Made by a program: the position numbers and the translations under genes | Shown here: positions 41,613-51,927 of the stretch, in pieces | Position numbering within the stretch: the stretch's first letter is position 1 | Layout of the letters: every line of letters starts with the position of its first letter | Notes under the pieces: generated by a model | What the model was told of the DNA's origin: nothing | The model's input: the letters and a program-made list of their open reading frames with translations, nothing else | Database searches by the model: none | NCBI GenBank assembly: GCA_025455725.1 | Contig: JALOLY010000001.1 | Span: 1 to 60,136 of the forward strand | DNA from: Amoebophilaceae bacterium | GTDB lineage: Bacteria > Bacteroidota > Bacteroidia > Cytophagales > Amoebophilaceae | Length of the DNA stretch: 60,136 nucleotides | Direction of reading: 5' to 3'

Positions 41613-44417
41613 TCAGTACTTCTGGTACTCCCTGTTCCTGCTGTAGTTCAAGTCTTTCAATAAAGGTGCTTTGAGGCCTACGAAGAATTTGTAAGTCTGC
41701 TTTTCTCCCAGCGGATTCCAGTTAAAGTTCATTTCCCAACAATGTAAGTCTCTGTGAATGCTGATATCTGTTACGTTGCCTACAAACTCACGTTTGGTGA
41801 TATCGTAGGCGCTTCTACAAGCCACTTGCCATTTTTTGGTTAGGTTTATACGCCACTCAAAACCAAGGCTATTTACCTCTTTTGGCGTATCCCCAGGCTT
41901 CGGACAACTGTAATTCCACTCATAATTCAGATTTAGATGCCAAGGCAATCTAAATTTCACGTATTGTGTCGGATTTTCCTGGACATTGCTTGCTGCTTCG
42001 TTGCCACTTTGGTCGTTATTCAGTGCCTTATTCCGTTTTTCTGTACTCAGTTTGGCACTAATTCCCAGCTGGGCACTCTTCATATGTCCTAGCCCTCTGC
42101 CGTGATGCCAGGCCAACTTATTGCTTCTCGTGGGTTCTTTTTTACCATGCCGATGGGGGCTTTCAGTACCTTCATAGAAATAGGGATCAAAAGTGGCCCG
42201 AAAATTGATTTCGAATAGTTTATCAAATAAACCTGTGCGTGTTTTGAACTGGATATCGCCTAGCGCGTGTTGGGTTGCTAAAAAATCATAGCTCGTACTC
42301 CAGTCAAAATTCTCTAGGATGGAGACTTTTTTAGCTCTCTTTTGGGCGTTTTCCCGGCTTCTCACTTTTACGGCTAGTCGGTTGTTTAGACTGAGTGCTA
42401 GTATTGCCGTAGATTTTTTTCCCGGAGATGGGTGAAAAACTGCTTCTTCAAATCTGTTGAACTTCTCGCCATCTTTTTTCCCCCCTTTTATGGTCTGCCA
42501 GTAGTCATACTCAGGGCCAGAGAAATCAGGTGTGTAGGTAAACGCCAATTCGGGTTTAATCTGGTGTCTGATAGCTTGCACAGCAGCACTGTGCCCAAAG
42601 GCGTGGGTGCCGTAAACGGTAGTTTTTAGACTAGCGCCGAAACTATAGTCATATACCCGCACAAAACCGAGAACTTTTTCTTTTGTTATTTCACCTTCGG
42701 CATTATACCTGTGATCTACTTTTTCCCAATACCAACGCTCCTGGTATTCAATTTTCGGTGTTACATTTAGGTAGCGTAAGATTTTTACATTGGCTTGTAG
42801 TGGGATTGTGTGCCTCATCCCGTATTTCCTTCGCTCCCATATGGCTATCCAGTCCTTTGGTTCAAGGAAGTCTATCCTATCCTTGGCGCTGTATGAAAGT
42901 TCATTTTTGTACTCAAATTTGTGTTGCAAGTAGATATTTGAATACCATTTTGTGCTAACAGCTCCTCTTTTTCGGAAGGGGTACATGTTAGTTGTACTCA
43001 GAGACACTTCAGGCAACGTAGCATAAGTTACGCCGCTCTGTGAGGTCCGAAGGCGTAAACTGCTCCCCAAGGTGTAGGGGAGTGGCAATCCTACGAGGTT
43101 ATTGGTATACCGGATACTAGAATTTCCTTGAGTTTGTAATTTTTCTATGCTCAGCGAGGCGTCCCTCGCGTTGGCACTTCTTCTTTTTTCTAGGTCTACT
43201 TGCGCATGCAAGCTGCTGGACTTACTGTTCTCAGTCCTATGACGCCATTGAAAGTGCCAGGTTGTATTTTTCTCGAATGATGAAGTTTCTGCAGGTTCGA
43301 TATGAATGCTTCGTCTGAAATATAGGCTCCCGCCATATCGGTAGCGCTTCTTGTAGTTAGAGTTTGCTGTAAACTCTGTGGAGCCTTTGGAGTAAATATC
43401 CCCTTGAAGGGCTAGATCAACGTAGTCGTTAAATTTGATGTAGTATCCACCATTCTTGATGCAAAATCCTTTTTCACTTTCTCCGCCATACTTGGGAGGT
43501 ATAATGCCAGCCTCTCGGGGAAGGTAGAAAACGCCGAAAGGCAATCCCAAAGGAGTGGGTACACCATCGAAGTAGAGGTTGAAGGGGCCAGATACTACTT
43601 GATCACCCTGGGTAATTTTTACCTGTCGGGCATGGACGTGGAAGTGAGGTTTCGTAAGATTGCAGGTGGTGTAAGTGACACTGTCTGCATAAAAGGTGGT
43701 CTCTCTGTCCTTTCTTACCTTGTTGGTCCTCAAGATACCGTCTTCTTGTTTAGTAAATAGTTTGCTGGCAGTGGCCTTCTGAGACACAAAGTTACAGCGT
43801 ATGTTTTCTGCGATGAATTCTACGCCATCCTTAGTCAAAACTACTTTTTTTTCTATGATCCCCGCCGTATGTTTTTTGCTAAACGCAGCGATGGTGTGGT
43901 TAATCCAATCTATGAAAACCTCTTCTGCTTCGAGTTTGATGGTATCATGTTCGATGGTGCCTGCACCATACAAACGAATCGTTTGATGCGTTACGTCAAA
44001 AATTATTTCGTCCTCTGCGCCATACTGAATGGTAGATTGTAGAGATTCCTCTGATGCTATGGCGGCTGGATCCTGGTCATTATAGCCTGACAAAGGGATG
44101 GCCGAGGCTGTACCTGCCAACAAAGTGCGCGCTGTACTGGTTGTCCCAAGGGGCACTACCCCCTCTTGCGATGGTGCACCTGCTTCTGTTGGCCTGAGCT
44201 TTACTTTTTGTGAGGGTATGCGCCCAGGTGTTGTGGTATCGACTTGTGGTTTGGTACTGCGGAAGCTGGTGCTTGGATTGGCTGCATGGGTGGTGCCTAA
44301 GAGGCACTGCAACAGCCATGCAAGGCACGCGAGTACATACTTTGATTTGGGCACCTGTACTGTAGCTATTCGGAACTTTGGTCGTAAATTTACCCTATTC
44401 GTGTTGAATAACAGCAT
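41613..44417 (-). CDS. lptD: LPS-assembly protein LptD-like outer-membrane protein (start uncertain)
   Basis: OstA-like N-region (EEVFIDWINHTIAAFSKKHTAGIIEKKVVLTKDGVEFIAENIRCNF), GLPFGVFYLPREAGIIPPKYGGESEKGFCIKNGGYY, long beta-barrel. Confidence 0.87.
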   Translation of the reverse strand: MLLFNTNRVNLRPKFRIATVQVPKSKYVLACLAWLLQCLLGTTHAANPSTSFRSTKPQVDTTTPGRIPSQKVKLRPTEAGAPSQEGVVPLGTTSTARTLLAGTASAIPLSGYNDQDPAAIASEESLQSTIQYGAEDEIIFDVTHQTIRLYGAGTIEHDTIKLEAEEVFIDWINHTIAAFSKKHTAGIIEKKVVLTKDGVEFIAENIRCNFVSQKATASKLFTKQEDGILRTNKVRKDRETTFYADSVTYTTCNLTKPHFHVHARQVKITQGDQVVSGPFNLYFDGVPTPLGLPFGVFYLPREAGIIPPKYGGESEKGFCIKNGGYYIKFNDYVDLALQGDIYSKGSTEFTANSNYKKRYRYGGSLYFRRSIHIEPAETSSFEKNTTWHFQWRHRTENSKSSSLHAQVDLEKRRSANARDASLSIEKLQTQGNSSIRYTNNLVGLPLPYTLGSSLRLRTSQSGVTYATLPEVSLSTTNMYPFRKRGAVSTKWYSNIYLQHKFEYKNELSYSAKDRIDFLEPKDWIAIWERRKYGMRHTIPLQANVKILRYLNVTPKIEYQERWYWEKVDHRYNAEGEITKEKVLGFVRVYDYSFGASLKTTVYGTHAFGHSAAVQAIRHQIKPELAFTYTPDFSGPEYDYWQTIKGGKKDGEKFNRFEEAVFHPSPGKKSTAILALSLNNRLAVKVRSRENAQKRAKKVSILENFDWSTSYDFLATQHALGDIQFKTRTGLFDKLFEINFRATFDPYFYEGTESPHRHGKKEPTRSNKLAWHHGRGLGHMKSAQLGISAKLSTEKRNKALNNDQSGNEAASNVQENPTQYVKFRLPWHLNLNYEWNYSCPKPGDTPKEVNSLGFEWRINLTKKWQVACRSAYDITKREFVGNVTDISIHRDLHCWEMNFNWNPLGEKQTYKFFVGLKAPLLKDLNYSRNREYQKY

Positions 44418-44421
44418 TGCT

Positions 44422-45207
44422 ATGAGAAATATTGTAAGGGCACTGGGCATACTGGCCCTGCTTGTGCTTGGGGCGTTTGATAATGCTGGCATCCCGAAAT
44501 ACAGAATAAAAAAGGTTGTTATTGATGCAGGTCATGGAGGGCGTGACTCGGGTGCTTTGGGCAGCTTTTCAAAAGAAAAGGAGATAACACTCAGGATAGC
44601 TCTGGAGCTTGGCGACATAATTAGGCGGCAGATGAAAGATGTCGAAGTTATCTACACTCGTCAGACGGATACATTTGTAACGCTGCATGACAGGGCCCAG
44701 ATTGCTAATAAGAACAATGCAGATGTATTCATTTCAGTCCATTGCAATGCCACGCCGCAGGACACAAATACCCATGGTACTGAGACGTATACGATGGGCC
44801 TGCATACTTCAAAATATAATTTAGAAGTAGCTAAAAGGGAAAACGGCGTCATCCTTCTGGAGAATGACTATCGAGACAATTATCAGGGTTTCGATCCCAA
44901 GTTGCCTGAGTCGCTTATCTTGTTCTCGTTATGTCAAAATGCCAATAATGACAATAGCCTGAAGCTTGCACAAAATATACAGCACCAGTTCAAAAATAGG
45001 GTAGGGAGGAGAAGCCGCGGCGTTAAACAAGCAGGTCTTTTGGTGCTGTGGCAGACTGCTGCCCCAAGTGTCTTGGTAGAAGTCGGTTTCATCACGCATC
45101 CCAAAGAAGAAAAATATTTGAATAGTCAATCGGGGCAGTCACACATCGCTTCTGGTATTTTTAGAGCTTTTCGAGATTATAAAAATGAGCTAGAGGCCAA
45201 TAGCTAG
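44422..45207 (+). CDS. N-acetylmuramoyl-L-alanine amidase (AmiC-like)
   Basis: KVVIDAGHGGRDSGALG, SVHCNATPQDTNTHGTETY, VLVEVGFITHPKEEKYL; ATG 44422 preferred over the longer ORF. Confidence 0.93.
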   Translation: MRNIVRALGILALLVLGAFDNAGIPKYRIKKVVIDAGHGGRDSGALGSFSKEKEITLRIALELGDIIRRQMKDVEVIYTRQTDTFVTLHDRAQIANKNNADVFISVHCNATPQDTNTHGTETYTMGLHTSKYNLEVAKRENGVILLENDYRDNYQGFDPKLPESLILFSLCQNANNDNSLKLAQNIQHQFKNRVGRRSRGVKQAGLLVLWQTAAPSVLVEVGFITHPKEEKYLNSQSGQSHIASGIFRAFRDYKNELEANS

Positions 45208-45364
45208 CATATTAGATGGAACACCATGGCGTGGGTTGCATGTGTCAAAAAATGAGTAACAAGATTTGAAATTCCTGTCTACAAGGTAGTATCTTTTGCC
45301 GTGGCCGTGGTGTCTGGCTTGTTGTGTTGCATTCAAACTATGGTAACATCGAAACGTTGATCTC

Positions 45365-46300
45365 GTGAAACTAAGCAAGGAAGTAAAAATTGGGCTCTTA
45401 GCCACTGTTGCATTCGCTGTCGTTTACCTAGGCTCCAATTTTTTAAAAGGGAGGGAAATTCTTGCTTCCAGCAACAGCTATTGTACTATTTACGATAATT
45501 GCGTCGGCTTGAGTACTACAAGTCCGGTGCTTGTCAATGGTGTGCCCGTTGGCAGAGTTAAAAGCATACAGATTCTTCCCAATGGGGGGCGAGGTGTTTT
45601 GGTGACATTTGAAACGAAGCGAGAAATTCAACTCACGGATACAACCCACACTCGACTAATTAGTCCCTCCTTGTTGGGTGCAAAGGCAATCAACCTCCTG
45701 ATTGAACCAGGAAATCCACTCGAAAATCATGCGACGGTGCCAGGGAAGGTTGAGCCAAGTCTTGAGGATATCTTTGTTGGACGTATCCTACCTTCTCTAG
45801 AAAGTGCTCAGAATATCTTCTTGTTGACTAACAAGTTTGTGTCGAATCTCATTGATAACACGGATAGAATTAATAGCATATTTTTAAGTCTGGAGGGCGC
45901 AGCCCATCAGTTGAAAGAAACTATCGATAAGAACAAAAGGGAAATTGATGTAGTAAGTCGGGACATATTCGAAGTTACCAACGCCCTTGCTGACAGTGAA
46001 AATGGCGTAAGGCCGCTCCTAGAAAAGTGCAATCAATTGATGGAAGGAAAAGAAGCTAAGGAGATCGCTGAAAAGCTTGGCCACATTCTAAATAGTGTTG
46101 ATAAGGTCTTTGATAGGACAGGTCAAGGAAAGACCAGTTTCAGTCGACTGCTTTACGACGATGACTTCTACAACAATCTCAATCAGACTTTAGGGAATCT
46201 CGATAAGCTTATCATCGATCTCCGGTCTAATCCCTGGCGGTATATCAGCCTTTCCATTTTTGGAAAGAAGCAAGAACAGGGGAAGGCTAAGAATAAATGA
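45365..46300 (+). CDS. MlaD/MCE family protein (GTG start)
   Basis: MKLSKEVKIGLLATVAFAVVYLGSNFLKG, VLVNGVPVGRVKSIQILPNGGRGVLVTFE. Confidence 0.92.
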   Translation: MKLSKEVKIGLLATVAFAVVYLGSNFLKGREILASSNSYCTIYDNCVGLSTTSPVLVNGVPVGRVKSIQILPNGGRGVLVTFETKREIQLTDTTHTRLISPSLLGAKAINLLIEPGNPLENHATVPGKVEPSLEDIFVGRILPSLESAQNIFLLTNKFVSNLIDNTDRINSIFLSLEGAAHQLKETIDKNKREIDVVSRDIFEVTNALADSENGVRPLLEKCNQLMEGKEAKEIAEKLGHILNSVDKVFDRTGQGKTSFSRLLYDDDFYNNLNQTLGNLDKLIIDLRSNPWRYISLSIFGKKQEQGKAKNK

Positions 46301-46340
46301 CTCTTTCACTATCCGTTTGTGAGCTGTCACGCGTCTTCCC

Positions 46341-46976
46341 TTATATGCTCACTTCTTTGCCCCAGGCCAGTACGTGGCCTGTGTAGAATTTGTAGTGAAT
46401 AACAAAAAGTTGGGATCCTATCGCCCCCCATACGACCCCTTGGTTCTTTTTCGTAAACTTGCTGATGCTTATGTCTTGTTTCAAAGACAAGCTCTTGACG
46501 CCGTACACTTTGTAGATGGCCTCTTTGGCGCACCAATAGACGCAAAGTTTTTCCAGATCATTATCACTTTCCCGCACTTCTTGGTGGTTTAAGAATTTTT
46601 CTTTGACATCCTGTAATTTTTTGCAGAGTACCTGGATATCTACACCTATAGCATGCTGCTGATCCACCGCAACAAATGCAAAAGGATAGCAGTGTGCTAT
46701 GCTTAGGTGAAGGCTACTATTGACCAAATACGGTCGTCCTTGAGCATCTTTTTGAAGCCCAGTATACTCGTGGCCTAGTTCGGCAAGCAATTTTTGGAGG
46801 GTAAGTCTAGCCGCTAACCATTCTCTTCTCTTGCGAGGGTGGGTAATCTTCTCGTATTCTGCTTGTGCGGGCATGCTAAGTGTACTATCTCTCCATAGTA
46901 CTTCTTGTGGCTCGTTGATGTGCCATAGGAGATGGGCGCTGTGCTGACTGATTCTAGTAAACCCACAGAGCGGCAT
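46341..46976 (-). CDS. 4'-phosphopantetheinyl transferase superfamily protein
   Basis: LHLSIAHCYPFAFVAVD...IGVDIQ; VYWCAKEAIYKVYG. Confidence 0.9.
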   Translation of the reverse strand: MPLCGFTRISQHSAHLLWHINEPQEVLWRDSTLSMPAQAEYEKITHPRKRREWLAARLTLQKLLAELGHEYTGLQKDAQGRPYLVNSSLHLSIAHCYPFAFVAVDQQHAIGVDIQVLCKKLQDVKEKFLNHQEVRESDNDLEKLCVYWCAKEAIYKVYGVKSLSLKQDISISKFTKKNQGVVWGAIGSQLFVIHYKFYTGHVLAWGKEVSI

Positions 46977-47187
46977 TTGAATACTCTTACTTTAATTTAA
47001 GTTAATCGGCGGGAAAAGTGATATCCACTTGGTACCTGTACGACACCCCCCATATCAGAGTATCGTTGAGAAGTAATTCAAAACGTGTCAAGCGGGCGAA
47101 ACGTCAAAATGTTTTAGCGTGTTTAGTGGGCGACGAATATTCTCTAAATTAGGGCGTTACGAGATAGATACAAAGCCTAAAAGCAGC

Positions 47188-47742
47188 ATGCAGCGTATAA
47201 CGCCTATAGAAATTAGACAAAAAAGCTTCGAAAAAAGCTTTAGAGGGTATCAACCTGATGAGGTCGGTGCTTTTTTGTATGCCCTTTCTTGTGCATGGGA
47301 AGAATTGATAGCTCACCTTGATATGGTTAAGTCCAAGCTGGAAGAAAGCAATAAAGAGGTAACTAGGCTCCAGAGTGTGGAAAATGCGCTCTTGAGAACT
47401 GTCAAGGATGCAGAAATAACAGCTCATGGTCTCATCGAACAGGCCAAAAAGGGCGCCCAACTGTGTGCTAGGGAAACCAAGATTGAGACGGAGCGACTGG
47501 TATACGAAGCACAAGAAAGGGTAAGAGCAATTGAAGAAGAAAGCCAAAGAAAACATCAGCGCTTAGAGGAAAAGATGGCTAGAGAATTAGAAAAAACTAA
47601 TAAGGTGGTTCAAGAGGCCGAGACATACCGAGACACGCTGTTGCAAAAACTCCAGCATCTAGCCGAAGATATCTTGACCAAAATTCGATCTATCGACGGC
47701 AATAGAAAGCTCCATGTTGGTAACGAAGAAGCACCTAACTGA
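47188..47742 (+). CDS. DivIVA domain-containing protein
   Basis: MQRITPIEIRQKSFEKSFRGYQPDEVGAFLYALSCAWEEL followed by coiled coil. Confidence 0.88.
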   Translation: MQRITPIEIRQKSFEKSFRGYQPDEVGAFLYALSCAWEELIAHLDMVKSKLEESNKEVTRLQSVENALLRTVKDAEITAHGLIEQAKKGAQLCARETKIETERLVYEAQERVRAIEEESQRKHQRLEEKMARELEKTNKVVQEAETYRDTLLQKLQHLAEDILTKIRSIDGNRKLHVGNEEAPN

Positions 47743-47857
47743 CAGATACCTGTCACGGCATCGCCACCTGACCAAGATTCAAAGACCTTTACTGTGCCAA
47801 AGCAGCAACTATAAGGCGTGCTTCATAGCATCACCTCATTAAGCCACAAAAGTCACT

Positions 47858-48781
47858 TTGAAATTAGCTGCCATTGATATTGGATCCAATGCTACTCGGT
47901 TACAAGTGAGCCATGTCTCGCTTGTTGGCGGGGAGCCTAAATTCAAAAGAGTAGAATATTTACGCTTCCCTTTGCGTCTTGGGTGTGACGTTTTTAAGCA
48001 GCAGCATATCAGTGCAGAGAACGAGCAGCGTCTTTTGCAGTTGCTTAAAGCTTTCAAGATACTCATAGACCTATATGGCGTTGATTCCTATATGCTTTGC
48101 GCCACCTCTGCTTTTAGAGATGCCGGCAACAAGCACGAAATTGTGCGCCGTACCCAGGAAGCACTCAACATGGCAATCTACATTGTAGAAGGAGAAGAGG
48201 AAGCATTGCTAATCCACAAAGCAATTCGTCACTTGCTGGTTGCAAATAATAACTACTTGCATGTGGACGTGGGTGGTGGCAGTACGGAAGTGAGTATGTA
48301 TAAAGGCCCCGATAAGATTGCCTCGCGTTCTTTTGACTTAGGTGCTATAAGAATGCTAGAACACTACGATGCTATCTCCACTTGGGAAGCAATGTACGCA
48401 TGGATCAGTACCCAGAAGCAACACCTCACAGACACGCCTATAGGTATTGCTACAGGAGGTAACATTCGCAAGTTAGCTCAGTTGGCAAAGAGAGGCGTCA
48501 AAAAACCCCTTTCCCTGAAAAGACTAGAGGCTATCAAAGCACACATTGCCTCTCATAGCCTAACAGCAAGAATTAACACTTTGGACCTTAATCCAGATCG
48601 TGCAGAGGTGATCCTCCCTGCTATAGAAATTTATGGTGCAGCTATGCGATGCGGAGGAGTAGAAAAAATCCTGGTGCCTGATGTAAGCCTAAGGGATGGA
48701 ATTATCCAGGCGTTGTACGAGCGAGCTGTACACGATGGCGTGCTAAAGGGCACACCAGTACGCCGGCTGTCCCTGAGTTAG
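47858..48781 (+). CDS. Ppx/GppA phosphatase family protein (TTG start)
   Basis: LAAIDIGSNATRLQV, VDVGGGSTEVSMY, GIATGGNIRKLAQLA. Confidence 0.91.
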   Translation: MKLAAIDIGSNATRLQVSHVSLVGGEPKFKRVEYLRFPLRLGCDVFKQQHISAENEQRLLQLLKAFKILIDLYGVDSYMLCATSAFRDAGNKHEIVRRTQEALNMAIYIVEGEEEALLIHKAIRHLLVANNNYLHVDVGGGSTEVSMYKGPDKIASRSFDLGAIRMLEHYDAISTWEAMYAWISTQKQHLTDTPIGIATGGNIRKLAQLAKRGVKKPLSLKRLEAIKAHIASHSLTARINTLDLNPDRAEVILPAIEIYGAAMRCGGVEKILVPDVSLRDGIIQALYERAVHDGVLKGTPVRRLSLS

Positions 48782-48786
48782 TGGTG

Positions 48787-48969
48787 CTACTGTGTCCGAG
48801 CTGGGGCGGCCGCCTCCGATTCTTTTGTAACCGAAAGCTCTTTTTTTAGTTGTTCTATGTCCACGTGCTTAATCACCGGTGTAGCTAACAAGCGTTTCAT
48901 GGTTACTTTTCTTTGTGTCGCCCGTGTCCGGTTCTTTTTTACTTTCCTTTTTAGCCTCGTAACTGCCAT
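48787..48969 (-). CDS. Small basic hypothetical protein
   Basis: MAVTRLKRKVKKNRTRATQRKVTMKRLLATPVIKHVDIEQLKKELS; ORF sits between ppx and a tRNA. Confidence 0.6.
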   Translation of the reverse strand: MAVTRLKRKVKKNRTRATQRKVTMKRLLATPVIKHVDIEQLKKELSVTKESEAAAPARTQ

Positions 48970-49041
48970 GATGTGCCTTGTAGGTGGATTGCTGTAGTGG
49001 TAGATTCACGCCGGCGGGAAGACCCCTTTGGCTCTAACTTG

Positions 49042-49116
49042 TGGGCCCTGTAGGATTCGAACCTACGACCCCCTCCTTGTAAGGGAGGTGCTCTCAACCA
49101 ACTGAGCTAAGGGCCC
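49042..49116 (-). tRNA. tRNA-Val (anticodon TAC)
   Basis: Reverse complement GGGCCCTTAGCTCAGTTGGTTGAGAGCACCTCCCTTACAAGGAGGGGGTCGTAGGTTCGAATCCTACAGGGCCC folds as a cloverleaf. Confidence 0.93.
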
Positions 49117-49228
49117 AACAAAGATCCAAATATAGAAAACTTCCTGTTCTTTTCGAAGAGCGAGGATATGTCTTGTGCAAGCCTCTTATTTTTGTGGTTG
49201 TATTCACACTTTTGAACTCTGTTAATCA

Positions 49229-51691
49229 ATGGCTCAAATCCTAAGCGCTAGTCGAAGGATTTTGGCTGCACTATTCCTGCTGTTGGGGCTTGTTGTAGTA
49301 GCCACAGGTGTGTACTGCTATCACTACCAAGACAAGATCATTCAAAGATTTCTTGATGAGACCAACAAGCAGTTACGTAATCCTATACGGATAGGGTCCA
49401 TTCGGTGTACCTTCCTCAAGTCTTTTCCCAACATTACCCTTACACTGCACAATGTGGTGGTCGAAGACCATCTAGCTTCCGATGAAGATGTGCTTACTGC
49501 TTGTAAGATCTACTGTTCCTTTGACCTATGGAGACTCATGCAGGGGCAGTGTGTATTGACTTCCTGCTGCCTAGAAGACGGGAAAATCAACCTAATGGGA
49601 AACTCGGGTTGTCAGCTGGCGTGGGCGGCAGGAGTACAGCATGAGATTCCCTTGGCAGTGGCGTTGCAGAGGATTTATCTCAAGAACATGGAGGTAATGT
49701 ACGGTGGTGAGCGGCAGCATTATGTGATCAGTGCAGAGCAAGTACAAGCCAGCGTAGGGTGGAAGCACTCTAAGCTGGAAATTAATTTGCAGGGCAGGGC
49801 AACAGTGCAGCGTATCCAGCTAAAAGATTTATCATGTGCACGCGAACTACCCATATCGCTGAAGGCTTCTCTGTTATATGACCAGCGGAAACAAATATGG
49901 ACCCTTCGACCTGTACAGATCAGGTGTGAAAACTCATTGCTGACTGTACAAGGCAACTGGGGGATAGAGGCTGCGTCTGCTCTCACAATCCAAGGAAAAA
50001 AGATCAACCTTCAAAGGTTGCTGGATTGCCTGCCTGAGCAGTACTACCCACCAATAAGGTTATACAATCTGTACGGTGAGCTAACTCTGGACTTAAAGGC
50101 GCATAGGCAGCAGGGGCGACTTTTTGCTTTACAAGGTGACTTTGTCTTCAGTAATGGAACCTTTTCTGTGGGGCAATTTCCCATACCTATCAGGCTGTGT
50201 CAGCTCTCAGGGAACTTGAGCATTCCCAATGTACAAGATCTTACAACAGCCACTCTCAGTATTGATAAAATGGCTAGTACCCTTGCCGGTAGTGAGTTAT
50301 CAGGTAATTTGGTCCTACACAATTTTCGTGATCCCCACCTTCAATGTGCTGCCAAAGCTACGCTTGATTTGGCTTCTTTAGACATACCATTGGCCCATGT
50401 TGCCATCACAGATGCTTCAGGGAAGCTAAATGTTCACTGGGAGTTTGCGGTTAACTTGCGACAACTTATGTGTGGCGTGCATACAAAAGAGCACCTACAT
50501 TTTTCAGGGGTACTGCGAGCACAAGCAGCCCGGTTTAAGCTCGGCTCGTCCCAGCTTTTGTGCAAGGACCTGACGGGCAGCTTGATTTTTGACGGCCATG
50601 ACTTGGTCATGAAAGACCTCTCAGCGCATATGGGGCTAAGTAATTTTGTACTGGATGGTACCGTCCACAATCTACTACCCTATTTATTTTCTGGTATCCC
50701 CAAGCCCCGTTTAGATGCCAAACTTTATGTAGACTACCTCGATCTGGATGAACTGCTCCATGAAAAACATACACCTGCTGTCCAAGCCAAACTAAGCTCT
50801 GCAAATTTTGATCTTACCTCTTATTGGGTATTAGACCTCGATTGTGATATTCGGCAATGTCATTTCAGGCGGGTTAAAGCAAAAAATCTACACGGCAAAA
50901 TCCAGGTCAAAGACCAAAAGCTGGTCGTTAGAGACTTACAATTGAACATTTTGGGAGGAAAATCCTTACTAGACGGTGTTTTGGATGCAAGTACCGGTCT
51001 TCTCAATATCCATACGACAGCCAAGCTACAAGGTCTGCAGATAGCTGATTTGTTTTATGCGTTCGAGAATTTTCAACAGAATTTTTTGACAGACAAGCAT
51101 TTAAATGGGGAAGTGTTTTCTGATGTTGACTTAACAATTCAGGCTGATAGACAATGGAATATGAACTGGGAGTCACTGCAAGCTGATATCGGTATTCGAT
51201 TGCACAACGGTATGCTGAAGAACTTCGATCCCGTTCAGCAACTGGCCAAGTATGTAGCCGGGGAAAACCTTACTAGCCTGCACTTCTCAGAACTTAAAAA
51301 TCACATTCTCATCAAAAATAAGAAGATCCATCTGACTCCAATGGAAGTACATTCGAATTTGACGCGTATTCAGCTGTCGGGAACACACACTTTTGATGGT
51401 GAGATAGACTACCATTTTGGCGTATCTTTTGCCGGCCTGCAACACAAAGGTGGCGAAGCACGCTCCGAAGTATTAAATGCTGATACATCAGCGGGCATAA
51501 ACCTGTTCTTCAATTTACGGGGTGATATCAATCGATACAAGATCAGCTACGATGCCGAATCGTCCAGAGCAAGCTTGAAAGGAGCTCTGCGGGAACAGGG
51601 TAAGATTATTGGTACTATCGTACAAGGGGGGTACCAGCCAAAAATACAGCCCCCAGAGCTGGCCCCGGATGATTACTTTGATTTTGATTGA
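49229..51691 (+). CDS. AsmA-like protein
   Basis: N-terminal TM, NPIRIGSIRCTFLKSFPNITLTLHNVVVED, C-terminal AsmA-like repeats. Confidence 0.85.
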   Translation: MAQILSASRRILAALFLLLGLVVVATGVYCYHYQDKIIQRFLDETNKQLRNPIRIGSIRCTFLKSFPNITLTLHNVVVEDHLASDEDVLTACKIYCSFDLWRLMQGQCVLTSCCLEDGKINLMGNSGCQLAWAAGVQHEIPLAVALQRIYLKNMEVMYGGERQHYVISAEQVQASVGWKHSKLEINLQGRATVQRIQLKDLSCARELPISLKASLLYDQRKQIWTLRPVQIRCENSLLTVQGNWGIEAASALTIQGKKINLQRLLDCLPEQYYPPIRLYNLYGELTLDLKAHRQQGRLFALQGDFVFSNGTFSVGQFPIPIRLCQLSGNLSIPNVQDLTTATLSIDKMASTLAGSELSGNLVLHNFRDPHLQCAAKATLDLASLDIPLAHVAITDASGKLNVHWEFAVNLRQLMCGVHTKEHLHFSGVLRAQAARFKLGSSQLLCKDLTGSLIFDGHDLVMKDLSAHMGLSNFVLDGTVHNLLPYLFSGIPKPRLDAKLYVDYLDLDELLHEKHTPAVQAKLSSANFDLTSYWVLDLDCDIRQCHFRRVKAKNLHGKIQVKDQKLVVRDLQLNILGGKSLLDGVLDASTGLLNIHTTAKLQGLQIADLFYAFENFQQNFLTDKHLNGEVFSDVDLTIQADRQWNMNWESLQADIGIRLHNGMLKNFDPVQQLAKYVAGENLTSLHFSELKNHILIKNKKIHLTPMEVHSNLTRIQLSGTHTFDGEIDYHFGVSFAGLQHKGGEARSEVLNADTSAGINLFFNLRGDINRYKISYDAESSRASLKGALREQGKIIGTIVQGGYQPKIQPPELAPDDYFDFD

Positions 51692-51927
51692 TAGAGCTTG
51701 TCTGGCGTTCCGTAGCCGTGTTAATGCCTAGGCGCCTGCCGTGGTCTCAAGTTGTAGTTTTTGATTACTGTAGTTTACAAAGCTTCACGGGATAACATCT
51801 AGCCCGTTGTAAAAAAGTAGAAGACCCTATTAGAGTGCCTGATAGTTGGCTCAATCTCTTCTTCGCGAGTCGATCGATGTATGCCTGTCGTTGAGGTAGC
51901 TTATCTAATCCCTAATTTTTGAATTAG

